Shown piece after piece: positions 43,703-54,681 of a stretch of DNA of 64,000 nt; within the stretch, counting starts at the first letter, position 1, and every line of letters begins with the position of its first letter. The notes under the pieces were generated by a model. It saw only the letters and a list, made by a program, of their open reading frames with translations, was not told the DNA's origin and did not search any database. Made by a program: the position numbers and the translations under genes. This DNA comes from JAWKSY01 sp041402125 (GTDB lineage: Bacteria > Planctomycetota > GCA-002687715 > DRQF01). The stretch spans positions 200,420 to 264,419 of the forward strand of contig JAWKSY010000007.1 of NCBI GenBank assembly GCA_041402125.1. The letters are read 5' to 3'.

Positions 43703-46653
43703 AGTTGAATCGCGAACAGATCGCGTTCGTCGTCGTCCTCCTCGTGCTCGCGTGGATGGGCTGGTCCCAGTATTCCGGCGGGTCGACCGGCAAGAAGGCG
43801 AAGCGATTCGGGTCGTCGCGCGGCGGTGACGTCCGCGACCTCGCCGAGTTCGACACCGCCGGCGCCGGCCTCTTCGGCGGCGACGAGGCGAGCTGGCGGG
43901 CGGACCTGCGCAACGTCTTCCGCGCGCCGAGCGAGTATTCCGCGCTGCCGCCGGTGCCGCTGGCGCCGCCGCCGCGGCCGCTGATGCCTCCGGCCCGTCC
44001 CGTGCCCGATCCGGGTCCCGATCCCTTCCACCGCGTGGACCTCGTCGAGGTCTTCACCGTGCCCGAGGGGGTCGAGCTGGCTCCGCGCGATTCCGGCGGG
44101 CTCGACGCCGTCTTCGCCGACGAGGAGTCGGCCGAGGGCGAGGAGGGCGAGACCGATGCGATCGGCGTCGGCGACCCCGCGGCCGTGCTCGGTCGCGACG
44201 TCACCGAGGAGACCAAGGCCCCGCGACTCACCGCGAGCCAGAAGAAGGTGAAGAGTCTCCAGGAGCGCCTGAGCAACAGCCCGCTGGACGTGCTCGACCG
44301 CGCCCGCGAGGAGGAGACCAGCGCCCAGGACGAGGCGGAGCGCGAGCGCACGCTGGACAAGATCCACTGGGCCGGCGAGGTCTGGCTCGGCGAGGTGCTC
44401 AACGACGCCCGCAAGCGCCCGGGACAGCAGGGATACGATCGCTACCAGATCAAGCTGCGCATCGACTCGATCCGCGCGAACGGCGATCTCGACGCCGCCC
44501 GGCGCGACGAGCTGCTGGCCGATCGCGAGCTCGAGATCGAGTTCCGGCGCTGGCGGAAGAACAAGTTCGAGCGGCCGCAGAAGTACGCCGCGGTCAACAT
44601 CGAGACGATCGAGTTCGGCGAGACGCCCATCAACGTCTTCGAGCTCGGCCGTCGGCGTCTGGAGGCGGGCGACGTCGCCGGTCACCTCGCGCTCGTGCGC
44701 GGCCTCGTCGTCGCGGGCGAGCACCGGCTCGCGAAGGAGCATCTCCTCGGCATGATGGATGCCGGTCGCTCCGACCGCGCCTACTTCGCCGCCCTGGCCG
44801 ACGTCGCCCGTCGCGACCTCGACTACGACTCCGAGCTGCTCGCGATCAACGAGGGCCTCGCCGCCTTCCCGGGCGACGCCGACCTCCTCGCGGCGCGGGG
44901 CGTCATGCAGTCCCGGCTGGGGCTGGACGCCCTCGCGACGGAGAGCTTCGAGGCGGCGCTCGCGAAGGACCCGCGCTGCACGGCGGCGCTCGCCGGCTAC
45001 GGCCGCCACCTCGTGCGTCGCGGCCCGCGGACGCGGGACGTTCCGGCCCAGGCCGCGAGCTACCTCACGAAGGCCCTCGACGGGCGCTTCGACGTCGACG
45101 AGGACCGCCACGCGGTCCAGGCGGCGCTCGGTCGGGCGCGCCTCGCGACCGGTGATCGCGCGGGCGCGCGCCGGATCTTCGAGGACGTCGTCCGGGCGCG
45201 GGAGGATCACGCGGAGGCCCGACTGGGACTCGCCGCGACCTCCTTCCTCGCCGGGGATCGGGCGGCGGCCCGCGCCGGCGCGGAGGCCCTGCTCGCCGAG
45301 AACCCGCTCTTCGGGCGCGCCTACTACCTCGTCGGCCTCTGCGATCTCGCGGAGGGCAAGTGGCAGGACGCGCGCGACCGCCTCTACGACTCCTTCGAGG
45401 CCGATCCCTTCTTCACCGCCCGCGCTCAGATCGCGCTGGGTTACCTCTACGAACGGATCGGTCGGGCGGCGGACGCCCAGGCGGCGTACGACGCGGCGCA
45501 CGAGGCCGATCCGACCGATCCCGAGGTGCATCTGGCCGAGGGACGGGGCTTCCTCCTCGTCGGCGACCACGACCAGGCGCGCACGCACCTGGTCCGGGCG
45601 CTCGAGGAGATGCCGGGGCAGTTCGAGGTGATCGCGCTCCTCGGCGAGGTCGCCTTCGCGCAGGAGCGCGACGAGGAGGCCCTCCGCTTCACCGAGGCCG
45701 CGCTCGGCTTCGCGCCGGAGTCGGACTTCCTCAACCTGCGGAAGGCCCACATCCTCATGCGTCTCGGTCGCTTCGACGACGCGAAGACGGTCCTCGACCG
45801 CGCGAAGACGGCGAACGACAGCATCGACGTCGAGCTCGGCTACGCGTACTACTACTACGTCCGCGGCAACCACGACGAGTCGCTCAAGCGCTTCCGCGCC
45901 GCGCTCAAGCGGATCCCGGACGAGGACGCGGGCCCGCTCGCCGAGTACGCCCGGCGCAACGAGTTCGAGATCTCCGAGAACCTCGCGAAGCAGGTCTGGA
46001 CCGACGACTTCAACCGCGCGGGCACCGGACGGGATCTCCTGCGCGGCTGGGACAGCTACGCGCCGGCCAGCGGCATCCAGATCGCCCTCGCGGACGGTCG
46101 GGCGCGACTCACCGGCAAGCAGCGTCAGTCCGAGGTCGCGACCTCGATGTTCCTGAGCCGCACCTCGAAGGAGTTCGTCTCCTTCGAGGCGACCCTCGAG
46201 GCCGACGCCGGCGCGGGCTTCACCGCGGCGATCGCGCTCCTGACCTTCCGCAAGAAGACGGGGGACCAGAACACCCTCGTCGACAAGGCCTCGGGCGGGC
46301 TCGCCTACTCGGGCCTGATCGTGGGGAAGACGCCGGAGGGACGACTCGCGTGGCGGGTGGTCGACCGCTACGAGCTCGGCCCCTGGCAGCCGGTCGGCGA
46401 CGGTCGCTGGCCGCGCGGCGCCGAGGGCGAGACGATCCCCGTCTCGATCGGCATCGCGGCCGATCAGCAGGACCGGGGCTCCTACGACATCCTCGTCGGC
46501 GGCGCTCCCGCGCTGAGCGGCATCGAGGTCAAGGGTCTCGGCCAGGCCAATCGCGAGCTGCAGCTCTGGATCTTCACGCAGGCGGAGATCGACCGTCGCA
46601 TCGACCTCGGCGTCAACGACGTCCGGATCGTCACCCGGAGGGACGGCAAGTGA
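43699..46653 (+). CDS. Membrane-anchored TPR protein with C-terminal lectin-like beta domain
   Basis: 984 residues. One N-terminal transmembrane helix (about 8-24); a Pro-rich linker (about 82-112, with APPPRPLMPPARPVPDPG) likely spans the periplasm; then helices and about ten TPR units (for example EVHLAEGRGFLLVGDHDQAR, EVAFAQERDEEALRFTEAAL). The last 200 residues form a beta domain of concanavalin/laminin-G type (SFEATLEADAGAGFTAAIAL, GLIVGKTPEGRLAWRVVD, ELQLWIFTQAEID). The Pro-rich stretch resembles GspC/TonB-like spacers. It ends with a one-base overlap with gspG. Confidence 0.72.
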   Translation: MKLNREQIAFVVVLLVLAWMGWSQYSGGSTGKKAKRFGSSRGGDVRDLAEFDTAGAGLFGGDEASWRADLRNVFRAPSEYSALPPVPLAPPPRPLMPPARPVPDPGPDPFHRVDLVEVFTVPEGVELAPRDSGGLDAVFADEESAEGEEGETDAIGVGDPAAVLGRDVTEETKAPRLTASQKKVKSLQERLSNSPLDVLDRAREEETSAQDEAERERTLDKIHWAGEVWLGEVLNDARKRPGQQGYDRYQIKLRIDSIRANGDLDAARRDELLADRELEIEFRRWRKNKFERPQKYAAVNIETIEFGETPINVFELGRRRLEAGDVAGHLALVRGLVVAGEHRLAKEHLLGMMDAGRSDRAYFAALADVARRDLDYDSELLAINEGLAAFPGDADLLAARGVMQSRLGLDALATESFEAALAKDPRCTAALAGYGRHLVRRGPRTRDVPAQAASYLTKALDGRFDVDEDRHAVQAALGRARLATGDRAGARRIFEDVVRAREDHAEARLGLAATSFLAGDRAAARAGAEALLAENPLFGRAYYLVGLCDLAEGKWQDARDRLYDSFEADPFFTARAQIALGYLYERIGRAADAQAAYDAAHEADPTDPEVHLAEGRGFLLVGDHDQARTHLVRALEEMPGQFEVIALLGEVAFAQERDEEALRFTEAALGFAPESDFLNLRKAHILMRLGRFDDAKTVLDRAKTANDSIDVELGYAYYYYVRGNHDESLKRFRAALKRIPDEDAGPLAEYARRNEFEISENLAKQVWTDDFNRAGTGRDLLRGWDSYAPASGIQIALADGRARLTGKQRQSEVATSMFLSRTSKEFVSFEATLEADAGAGFTAAIALLTFRKKTGDQNTLVDKASGGLAYSGLIVGKTPEGRLAWRVVDRYELGPWQPVGDGRWPRGAEGETIPVSIGIAADQQDRGSYDILVGGAPALSGIEVKGLGQANRELQLWIFTQAEIDRRIDLGVNDVRIVTRRDGK

Positions 46654-47297
46654 TGAACACCCCCGAGAACCAGAGCGGATTCACGCTCGTCGAGATGCTG
46701 ATCGTCCTCGCGATCATCGGCCTCCTGACGACGCTCGGCCTCACGATGCTCCGCAGCGGGCGCGACGAGGCGGAGATCCTCGAGGCGAAGGCCTTCATCC
46801 AGAGCATCGACGCCGCCCTCGAGACCTACAAGCTCGACCGCAAGATCGGCGTCTATCCGCCGACGACGCTCGAGAGCTTCAACGGCCTCGGCAAGCTGAA
46901 GAACCGGACGAACATGGGGATCGAGTCCCTCGTCGTCTGCCTCAACTCACCGAACTACAAGGGCGATCGCATCCTCGAGACCTACGAGAAGTACCTCCAG
47001 AACGTCGACGGGGATCAGTCCGCGAAGCCCCTGACCTACATGGGCGCGAAGGACCTCTTCGAGATCGTCGATCCCTGGGGCAACCCCTACGCGTACTTCA
47101 ACGCCGAGGATTACGACCGCGCCGAGCTGGCCCGCTACACCGTGGCGGACGCCGAGAGCGGCGAGAGCTCGATCGTCACCGTGAAGCCCTGGACGAGCGG
47201 CAAGACGCAGACCTACCGCAACGCCACGCGGTTCCAGTTGATCTCGGCCGGGCCCGACGGCGTCTTCAACACCGAAGACGACATCGGGAACTGGTAG
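46653..47297 (+). CDS. gspG: Major pseudopilin GspG
   Basis: 214 residues. Prepilin leader of nine residues ending in Gly, then FTLVEMLIVLAIIGLLTTLG with the conserved Glu at mature position 5. The globular part contains DPWGNPYAYF, a GspG hallmark, and ends FQLISAGPDGVFNTEDDIGNW, the Ca2+-binding loop of GspG. It is longer than typical GspG (about 140) owing to an insert around residues 80-130. It polymerises into the periplasmic pseudopilus after cleavage by a prepilin peptidase not encoded here. The TGATG junction couples it to the TPR gene. Confidence 0.92.
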   Translation: MNTPENQSGFTLVEMLIVLAIIGLLTTLGLTMLRSGRDEAEILEAKAFIQSIDAALETYKLDRKIGVYPPTTLESFNGLGKLKNRTNMGIESLVVCLNSPNYKGDRILETYEKYLQNVDGDQSAKPLTYMGAKDLFEIVDPWGNPYAYFNAEDYDRAELARYTVADAESGESSIVTVKPWTSGKTQTYRNATRFQLISAGPDGVFNTEDDIGNW

Positions 47298-47310
47298 GGG
47301 AGAGGCGCGC

Positions 47311-48285
47311 ATGATGCGGAGGGCTCCCGGCGGAGCGGAACGCGGATTCACCCTGGCCGAGCTGCTCGTCTCGCTGGGGATCGTGTCCGTGATCACCGGC
47401 ATCGCGGTGGGGATGATCCGCCGCGGCGACGGCGGACTCGGAGCGGAGGCGAATGCCCGCCTGATCCGCTCGACGCTCCGCTACGCCCGCAACGCCGCGC
47501 GCGACGCGGGCGCCGGAGCCCTCGTGACCTTCGACCCGCAGACCCGAGAGGTGCTGGTCGCCCCCGTCGAGCTCGCGGGGAACTTCCACTTCGAGGACGA
47601 TCGCGGGCCGGGCAACCGCCGCTACGCCTACGGCGGTCAGCTCGTCGACGACGGTCGGCTCGGGCGCGCCCTCGCGCTCGCCGGGGACGAGGCCGATCTC
47701 GGCCGGATCGGACTCGTGCCGCGCAACGGCTTCCGCGCCACCGTCTGGGTCCGTCCCGGCGAGAAGCTCGCGGCGGGCCGCATCCTCGAGCGCGAGAACG
47801 CCTTCGTCCTCAAGGTCGGCGCGGAGGGGCAGCTCTCCGGAACCGTGAGGGTGGGGCCGCAGGGCGAGGCGATCACGCTGACCACGCGCCCGGGCCTGCT
47901 CGCGCCCGGCCGCTGGACGGAGGCCGAGATCGTCTACGACCGCCTGCGGATCGAGCTCCGCGCCGGAGGCGTGACCTACGCGCGTCAGGACGAGACGCGT
48001 CCCGTCTTCGACGATCCCAAGGGACGGCTGCTCGTCGGCGGCGCCGGCTTCGCCGGGACGCTCGACACGCTGCGCTACTGGATGACCGGGGACGGCGAGC
48101 GCCGTCGCCTCGGCGCCTCGGTCGAGATCGACGCCCCGGGCCCGGTCAGCGTCCGCTTCGACGGCGACGGGCGCCTCAATCCTTCCGCGCACGACGCCCT
48201 GCCGTGCTGCGGCTGCTCCGCGATCCGGAGGACCCCGAGGCGGGCGCCGATCGTCCGGGTCGAGACGTCGGGGGTCGTGCGATGA
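47311..48285 (+). CDS. gspH: GspH-like minor pseudopilin with laminin-G-like insert
   Basis: 324 residues, about twice the usual GspH length. The leader ends Gly12 and the helix FTLAELLVSLGIVSVITGIA carries Glu at mature position 5; STLRYARNAARDAGAGALVTF is the GspH-like helix. From about residue 145 a beta-sandwich of laminin-G type is inserted (ATVWVRPGEKLAAGRILE, GRWTEAEIVYDRLRIELRAG, LLVGGAGFAGTLDTLRYWM). Near the C-terminus the next frame gives VLRLLRDPEDPEAGADR, so two compensating indels probably lie between 48200 and 48265. The stop overlaps the gspK ATG. Confidence 0.75.
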   Translation: MMRRAPGGAERGFTLAELLVSLGIVSVITGIAVGMIRRGDGGLGAEANARLIRSTLRYARNAARDAGAGALVTFDPQTREVLVAPVELAGNFHFEDDRGPGNRRYAYGGQLVDDGRLGRALALAGDEADLGRIGLVPRNGFRATVWVRPGEKLAAGRILERENAFVLKVGAEGQLSGTVRVGPQGEAITLTTRPGLLAPGRWTEAEIVYDRLRIELRAGGVTYARQDETRPVFDDPKGRLLVGGAGFAGTLDTLRYWMTGDGERRRLGASVEIDAPGPVSVRFDGDGRLNPSAHDALPCCGCSAIRRTPRRAPIVRVETSGVVR

Positions 48286-51200
48286 ACGTCCGGCGCGGCG
48301 CGGCGCGGCCCTGGTGATCGTCCTCAGCGTCCTCCTGATGCTGCCGGCCATCGCCACGCCCTTCCTCCTCTCCACGCGACGCGACTACCAGAGCGCGGTC
48401 CGCGGCTCCGAGCGCTTCCGGGCGCGCCGTCGCGGACGCCGGGCTCGACTGGGCGCCGTCGAGCTCGAGCGGACCCACACCGGTTTCGAGGCGGCCGGCG
48501 GCGGCGCCGGGACGCCCTACTGGGACGATCCGGCCGAGCTCGCCGTCGCGGTCCGGCCCGAGGCCTGGAAGGACCTCCGCGGAGAGGGCGGGGGACCGCT
48601 CCTCGCCGATCCGCGCGGCGACCTCTGGGGCATCCGCGTCCGCGACGAACAGGCCTTCGTCAACGCCGACACCGCGACCCCGCTCGTCTGGGGCGCGGTC
48701 GTGGGGCGCACGACCCTGACCACGGCGACGACCCCGAGCGACGGATTTCTCGAGGTCGAATCCACGGCCGGCTTCGCGCCGGGCGGCGGCGAGATCGTCG
48801 TCGGCTACGAGCGCGTCTCCTACCAGCGGGCGGAGGGCACGCGATTCTCCGGCGTGACCCTGCGCCGCAATTATCCCGAAGGCGTCACCGTGACCTCGGC
48901 CCAGGCCTGGGATCTCGCCGCCTTCAACTTCCGGTCCCCGCGCGCCGCGGCGGAGGGGGGCTTCGCGACGATGTGGACGCCCTCGCTCGTGAAGGAGGGG
49001 CCGGCCTTCGGCGCTCCGCCCGTTCGCGAGGAGGATCTCGACCGCGTCCTGGCGCCCTTCACCTCGCACGGGAAGCGCCGCTCGGCCGATCGCTGGCTCG
49101 CGCCGACCCGCGTCACGGCGGAGGTCGATCCCGCCGCCTTCAACGAGGAGGCGGGTGGGCAGCCGGTGCGCGTCGAGAACCCCGACTGGTTCAACGCGGG
49201 GGCGACAGTGCGGCTCGCCGTCGGCGACCAGGTCCACTACGACCTCGTCACCCGCGTCTCCGGCGCGACGGTCTGGCTGCTCAATCCGGCCCCCGGCATC
49301 TTCCCCTTCGACGTCTCGACCCTCGCCTCCGAGGTCCGGCACCCGGTCAACGTGAACGCCGCCTCGCGCGAGGTCCTCGTCATGCTGCTCGAGGGCCTCG
49401 AGTGGAGCGCGCAGGGCGGCCGCGGGGCGAACGCCGATCGCCGCGTCACGCGCGATCTCGCCGAGGAGGTCGCGGACGTCCTGATCAAGAACCGACCGGT
49501 CCGGGGCCTGACGCACCTCGTCGAGCTCATGAAGGCGCTCTACTTCGTGAAGCGGGGGGAGGGCTCGAGCTACGGCAGCTACCAGCAGAGCCGCGACGCG
49601 GTGACGGAGGCCTTCGAGGAGACCTGGTTCGGCGGCGAGTCCGAGGTGCCGGAGGTCGATCCCTCCGACGTCTTCACCGGCCGCGACCCGACGAAGTCGG
49701 CGCCGATGACGGCGGAGATGGCGATCGCGATCGTCCAGAACGCCCTCAACCCCAATCACCGCTTCCTGCTCGCCTCGTCGATGCCGTTCACCTACGCGAG
49801 CGGCGACGTCTTCACGGTGGAGACCGAGGCGAGCGTCAACGACGCCGCCGGCACCGAGCTCGCCCGCTACCGGCAGCGCGAGACCTTCCGCACCGCGCCC
49901 GCGCAGCGGCTCCGCCGCGTCTTCACGACGCAGGAGGACTTCGAGCTGCCGATCGTCGCCACGCGACGCGGTCGCTTCGTGGCGACCCACCCGCGCAACC
50001 TCGAGTTCCCGCTGGCGCCGGCGCAGACCCCGGCCTCGCGGGTCCTGCGGATGATGAGCAACTTCGAGTCGCCCTCGCGCCCCGGCACCTATCCGAGTCG
50101 CCTCGGGGGCGACCTCCGCGCCCTCGCCTCGCGCCTCGAGACCGCGGCCCCCGGCGACTTCGAGGAGCACTTCGACGGCACCCTCCAGGGCGCGGTCGCG
50201 GCGGCGGTGGGGCCGCAGGTCGGAACGGTGCCGGCGCAGCTCGTCCTGCCCGAGGGCTTCCCCTCCGGTCGCCTCGCCTACCGCATGCCGCTCAACGGCG
50301 GCACCGGATCGAACGGCCTCGTGAGCGGGCTCTACCCCGGACTCGGCGCGGCCACCTCGGGCGTCGTCGCCGACGCGCTCGGACTCCTCCCCTTCGTGGT
50401 GGAGTTCTTCGTGCGGCCGGCCGACTTCGGCTCGGCGCCGACCTTCCTGGAGATGCGCGGCGACGACGCCACGAGCGATCACATCCGCGCCTGGTACGAG
50501 CCCGGTGACGCCTCGTTCCACTTCCGGGTCCACGACGACACGATCGACGACCCCTCCTCCGGCTTCGAGGAGGCCTGCGAGGTGGTCTGGACGCCCCCGA
50601 CGGGGATCGTCGAGGACGACACCTGGTACCACCTCTCGCTCCACGTCGGCGGCTGTCGCCCGGAGGCGATCTCGCTGCACGTCGACGGCTTCAAGCGCGG
50701 CGAGGCGAAGTTCCAGTCGCGGCTCGCGGGAGCGATCTCGGACGACGACCTGAACTTCGAGGTCGAGGACGCGACGGACTGGCCGGATCACGGCACGTTC
50801 TGGATCGGCGGCGAGCTCGTCGTGGCGTCCCGCGTCTCCGGGAACTCCTACACCTGCCTCGACAACCAGAACCCGACCTCGGGCGGCCTCGCGGCCGGAC
50901 CGCTCGGTCGCGGCGCCCGGGGCACCCGGGCGCGCGCCCACCAGTCAGGGGAGGGCGTCCGCCTCTTCGGCGCGAGCGTCGGTCTCACGAACGCCTACAA
51001 CGAACCCGGCGAGGTGCTGTCCGAGGGCGGCGCGAGTCTCGCCTCGGCGCTCGGCCCCTTCCGCATCCTCGCGATCAGCGACGCGAACGGAAACTCGGAG
51101 ACCGTCCCCGGGACCGGCCCGACGAACCCCGGCCAGCCGGGACCGCCGCCGGTCGTCGTGAACGTCATCGATCTGAACTCCGCGCCCTACCTCGAGCTCG

Positions 51201-53368
51201 ACTCCTTCACCTCGGTGGGGACGCCCGGCACGGAGGTCGAGGCCTTCCAGGAGTCCGGCGGCTACGCGCTGCTGGTGAGCCGGCTCACGGACGGGACGAC
51301 GCTCTCGACCAGCGGACAGTGCGCGCAGGTCTTCCGCTACGATCGCCGGCAGGGTCGACGTCTGGTGGGACTGAGCGCGGTGCCGGCCGGACTCCAGCTC
51401 TCCTCCGGTCTCGCCGGCGTGACGGGGACGCTCCTCACCACGACGCTCGCCACGAAGATCGTCACCCAGCAGATCGGCGGCGGCACGAACATGCCCCAGT
51501 TCCGCGCCGCCCTCGTGCCGATCTCGGTCCACCTCACCGATGCGAGCGGCTACCGTCCCGCCGGCCCGACGACGGCCGCCGCCGCGGGCGCGACCAACGT
51601 CGTCTACGGCGAGTTCGTCCAGATCGGCTCGCCGGCGCGCCAGCCGACCGCCTCGTCCTTCGCCGCGCATGAGATCGAGTGGGTGCGCTACTACGACGTC
51701 GACGTCGCGAACGACATGCTCCTCGACACCGGCTCGCTCGGCCTCATCCTGGCGATCCCCTACCTGCAGGGGACGCTCACCGGCGGCAACCCGGCGCCGG
51801 ATCCGATCATCGCCAACCAGCTCCTGCGCTTCCGCGGGCAGCTCGGCACCGACCAGTTCGGCTTCGACACCTTCGCGAGCTCGCCGAAGACGCACCCCAC
51901 GGGCGAGCAGGTCCTGCCCGTCTTCCGGATGACCAATGCGAGCGACGACTCGCCCTCGCTGGGCTATGGCGACGCGGTCACGATCCACTCGCCCGTCGAC
52001 GGGCAGAAGTTCCGCCGCTACCTCGCCTGGTCGTCCCTGCCGCAGTCGACGAACTACGACGGGACCTGGGCGCTGGCCGCGCTGACGGAGCCCGCGGGCG
52101 TCCGGATCCACCAGGTCGATCTCACGATGCAGATGGACCACCGGGCCACGACGCGGCTCGTGAAGTTCCCCTCGGGCGAGCTGCCGCTCATCACCGCGAA
52201 CGGCGAGGCCTTCATCGGGTCGCGGGGCACCGGCGGCGCGACCGGGGACGTGATGATCGACGAGATCCGCCTCCGCGGCCTCGTCGGTCGCGAGTACGTC
52301 CTCTGGGATCACACCGCCGTCGATCCCCTGGGCACCGCGACCTCGACCTTCCCGATCGGCGTGGACGTCAGCGACCAGACGATCCCGATCGTCGACGCGC
52401 GGACCTGGCGCACGCAGAGCGTCGCGCAGCCCATCAGCAACCAGCCCGGCGCGACGACCTACACCCTCGCCGACGGGCGACGCCTCGAGGTGAACCAGGT
52501 CTCGGGACTCGGCACCGGCGGCGGTCTCGTGCAGATCGACGACGAGATCGTCTTCTACCGGCGCATCGGAACGGGGCCGAACGGTCATCCCGTGCTGGAG
52601 GATTGCGAGCGCGGCGTGATGAACACCGTGCCGACGGAGCACTCCTTCGGAGCGAGCATCGTCTTCCTCGACTGGCGCGCGGCGAGCCGGCTCATGACGC
52701 CCCTCGATCCCGAGGGCTACCAGGTCAATCTCGCCTCGGCGGGCGGTTTCTCGCGCGACGGCGGCCTGGTGCTGATCGGTCGCGAGCTCGTCCATTACAA
52801 CGACCTCCGCGGCGGCTCGCTCTCGATCCCCGTGCGCTTCGACGAGGACGGGGATCCCGTCGGGATGTTCCGCGGGCGCTTCGGCACCGACGCGGGCACG
52901 CACGGCGCCGACGAGATGGTGCTCGACATGCCCTTCCGCTACTGGGATCGCTACGCGCCCATGGCGGACGATCCGACGATGGGCTTCTGGGAGTGCGCGC
53001 TGGAGGAGCCCGGCGCCTTCGTCGAATCGCTCGAGTGGACCCACCGCTTCGAGCAGGCCCGACTCGGACTCCGGTTCCTCGTGCGCCTCGACGATCGCGT
53101 GTCCTGGGCCGCCGATCCGAAGAAGAGCGGCGGTCGCCTGCTCGCCTTCGGCACCGAGACGGGGCGCGAGCAGGAGAAGGCGGTCAAGAAGCGCGTCGGC
53201 GCGAGCGCTCGCGACGCCGCGGTCCGCGCCTTCTTCACCTGGGAGGCGGGCGCCTTCGACCCCGTCGACCTGCTCGCCAACGACTGGAAGACGACGCCGA
53301 TCCTCCTCGACCTCTCGATCGGCTACCTCGCGCCGGATCGGGTCCTCTCGCGGGAGGCCCTGCGATGA
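48282..53368 (+). CDS. gspK: Giant GspK-like minor pseudopilin (about 1,700 residues; frameshift near start)
   Basis: The start MNVRRGAA, overlapping the gspH stop, and LVIVLSVLLMLPAIATPFLL with RRDYQSAVRGSERFRAR give the GspK N-terminus. One missing G near 48307 joins them, and AVADAGLDW near 48430-48458 lies in another frame, the usual GspK continuation. A GspK helix-hairpin-helix region follows (PVNVNAASREVLVMLLEGLE, DVLIKNRPVRGLTHLVELMK). GspK is normally about 330 residues. Here more than 1,000 extra residues include a laminin-G-like domain (about 50390-50700: FVVEFFVRPADFGSAPTFLE, DDTWYHLSLHVGG) and four copies of a short repeat (IG/ID-x-E-x-V...RG-x-x-GT...H-x-x-G). GspK caps the pseudopilus tip, so these domains would sit at the tip. 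Confidence 0.75.
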
Positions 53369-54681
53369 CCGACCGCCGCGCGATCCGCGCCGCCGAGCGC
53401 GGACTCACCCTCGTCGAGCTCCTCACCGCGATGACGATCTTCACCGTGCTGGGGCTCTTCCTCTTCACGCTGACCTCGCAGAGCCTCGAGATCTATCGCA
53501 AGGCCTCGGGCGGGTCGGACCAGCTCGATCGCTTCGATCTCGCCTCGCGCCGGCTCTCGGAGGACCTCCGCTGCCTGAGCCTCGGCGATCCGGAAGGCGG
53601 CGGCCCGAAGACCCGCCTCCTCGCGACCTGGAACCGACGGCCGGCCCTCGTTCCGCTGGAGGAGGGCGCCGAGGTCGAGGCGGGCGCCGAGCGCCCGCGC
53701 GTCGAGGACGACTTCCGGCCCGGCGATCCGCGCCTCTTCATGCTCCGCTTCGTCCGGACGCTGCCCGGCGGCGAGAACGGGGACACGGTGAGCCGCTTCG
53801 CCGGCACCTACGCCGACCAGGAGGCCTTCATCGACGGTGAGGACGACCGCGCCGAGAGCCGCGCCGACTTCGAGAGCGACGCGGCGCGTCGCCGCCTCTC
53901 GGGGCAGGACGTGCCGCCCGCGCCGGAGAACCTCGCGCCGGGGCTGCGTCCGACCGCCGGGCTCCAGGAGGTCCTCTACTTCCTCGACCGCGAGCCGGGC
54001 GAGGCGCCGGGACGCTACACGCTCTACCGCGCCGTCCGCTCTCCGGTGGGCGGCCCGGAGTCGTTCTTCGCGTCCGACGTCGACGACCGGTTGAACCGGC
54101 CCTGGATCGAGGCCCACGCCTCGGCCGTCGTCTCGGGCGTCCTCCGCTTCGGCCTCCTCTTCTGGAGCCAGAACACCGAGGACTGGGACGCCGAGCGCGC
54201 GCTCGACGGACAGTTCCTCGGCTCGCGGGATCACCGGGGCGCCGAGCTCTGGTGGGACAGCACCCGCGGCCTGCACTCCGAGTTCGGACTGCACCTCGGG
54301 GCGGCGTCGACGACGGTCTTGGACGACGACGTCTTCCCCGCGCGCGCGCTCCTCGGGCTCGCCCTCGGCCCCGAGGGCGAGGAGCCCGAGGCCGCGCTGG
54401 TGGGGGACCTCGGCGCCGAGCTCAACCGCGCGACGATCTCGAACGCCGGCGCGCTCGCGGAGCGCCTCGAGTCCGGGACGGCCTACGTTCGCATCGACGA
54501 CGAATGGCTCGCGGTGGAGGAGGTGGACGGCAACCGGCTCTCCGTCCGTCGCGGCGCCCGCGGGACCGCCGCGGTGCGGCACGCGGCCGGCGCGCCGGTG
54601 GCGATCCCCCGGGAGTTCCGGCGCGCGATCGAGCTGCCGGCCTCGCGCTCCTGGTTCTCGGGCGGAGGGTCGGTCCGATGA
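53365..54681 (+). CDS. gspJ: GspJ-like minor pseudopilin, enlarged
   Basis: 438 residues, roughly twice the usual GspJ. The leader ends at Gly13 and LTLVELLTAMTIFTVLGLFLF carries the Glu at mature position 5. LDRFDLASRRLSEDLRCLS is typical for GspJ, and LQEVLYFLDRE with RYTLYRAVRSP follow. The C-terminal 150 residues contain one more copy of the RG-x-x-GT repeat seen in the giant GspK (YVRIDDEWLAVEEVDGNRL, then RRGARGTAAVRHAAGAPV). It overlaps both neighbours by four bases. GspI, J and K form the tip complex. Confidence 0.82.
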   Translation: MTDRRAIRAAERGLTLVELLTAMTIFTVLGLFLFTLTSQSLEIYRKASGGSDQLDRFDLASRRLSEDLRCLSLGDPEGGGPKTRLLATWNRRPALVPLEEGAEVEAGAERPRVEDDFRPGDPRLFMLRFVRTLPGGENGDTVSRFAGTYADQEAFIDGEDDRAESRADFESDAARRRLSGQDVPPAPENLAPGLRPTAGLQEVLYFLDREPGEAPGRYTLYRAVRSPVGGPESFFASDVDDRLNRPWIEAHASAVVSGVLRFGLLFWSQNTEDWDAERALDGQFLGSRDHRGAELWWDSTRGLHSEFGLHLGAASTTVLDDDVFPARALLGLALGPEGEEPEAALVGDLGAELNRATISNAGALAERLESGTAYVRIDDEWLAVEEVDGNRLSVRRGARGTAAVRHAAGAPVAIPREFRRAIELPASRSWFSGGGSVR

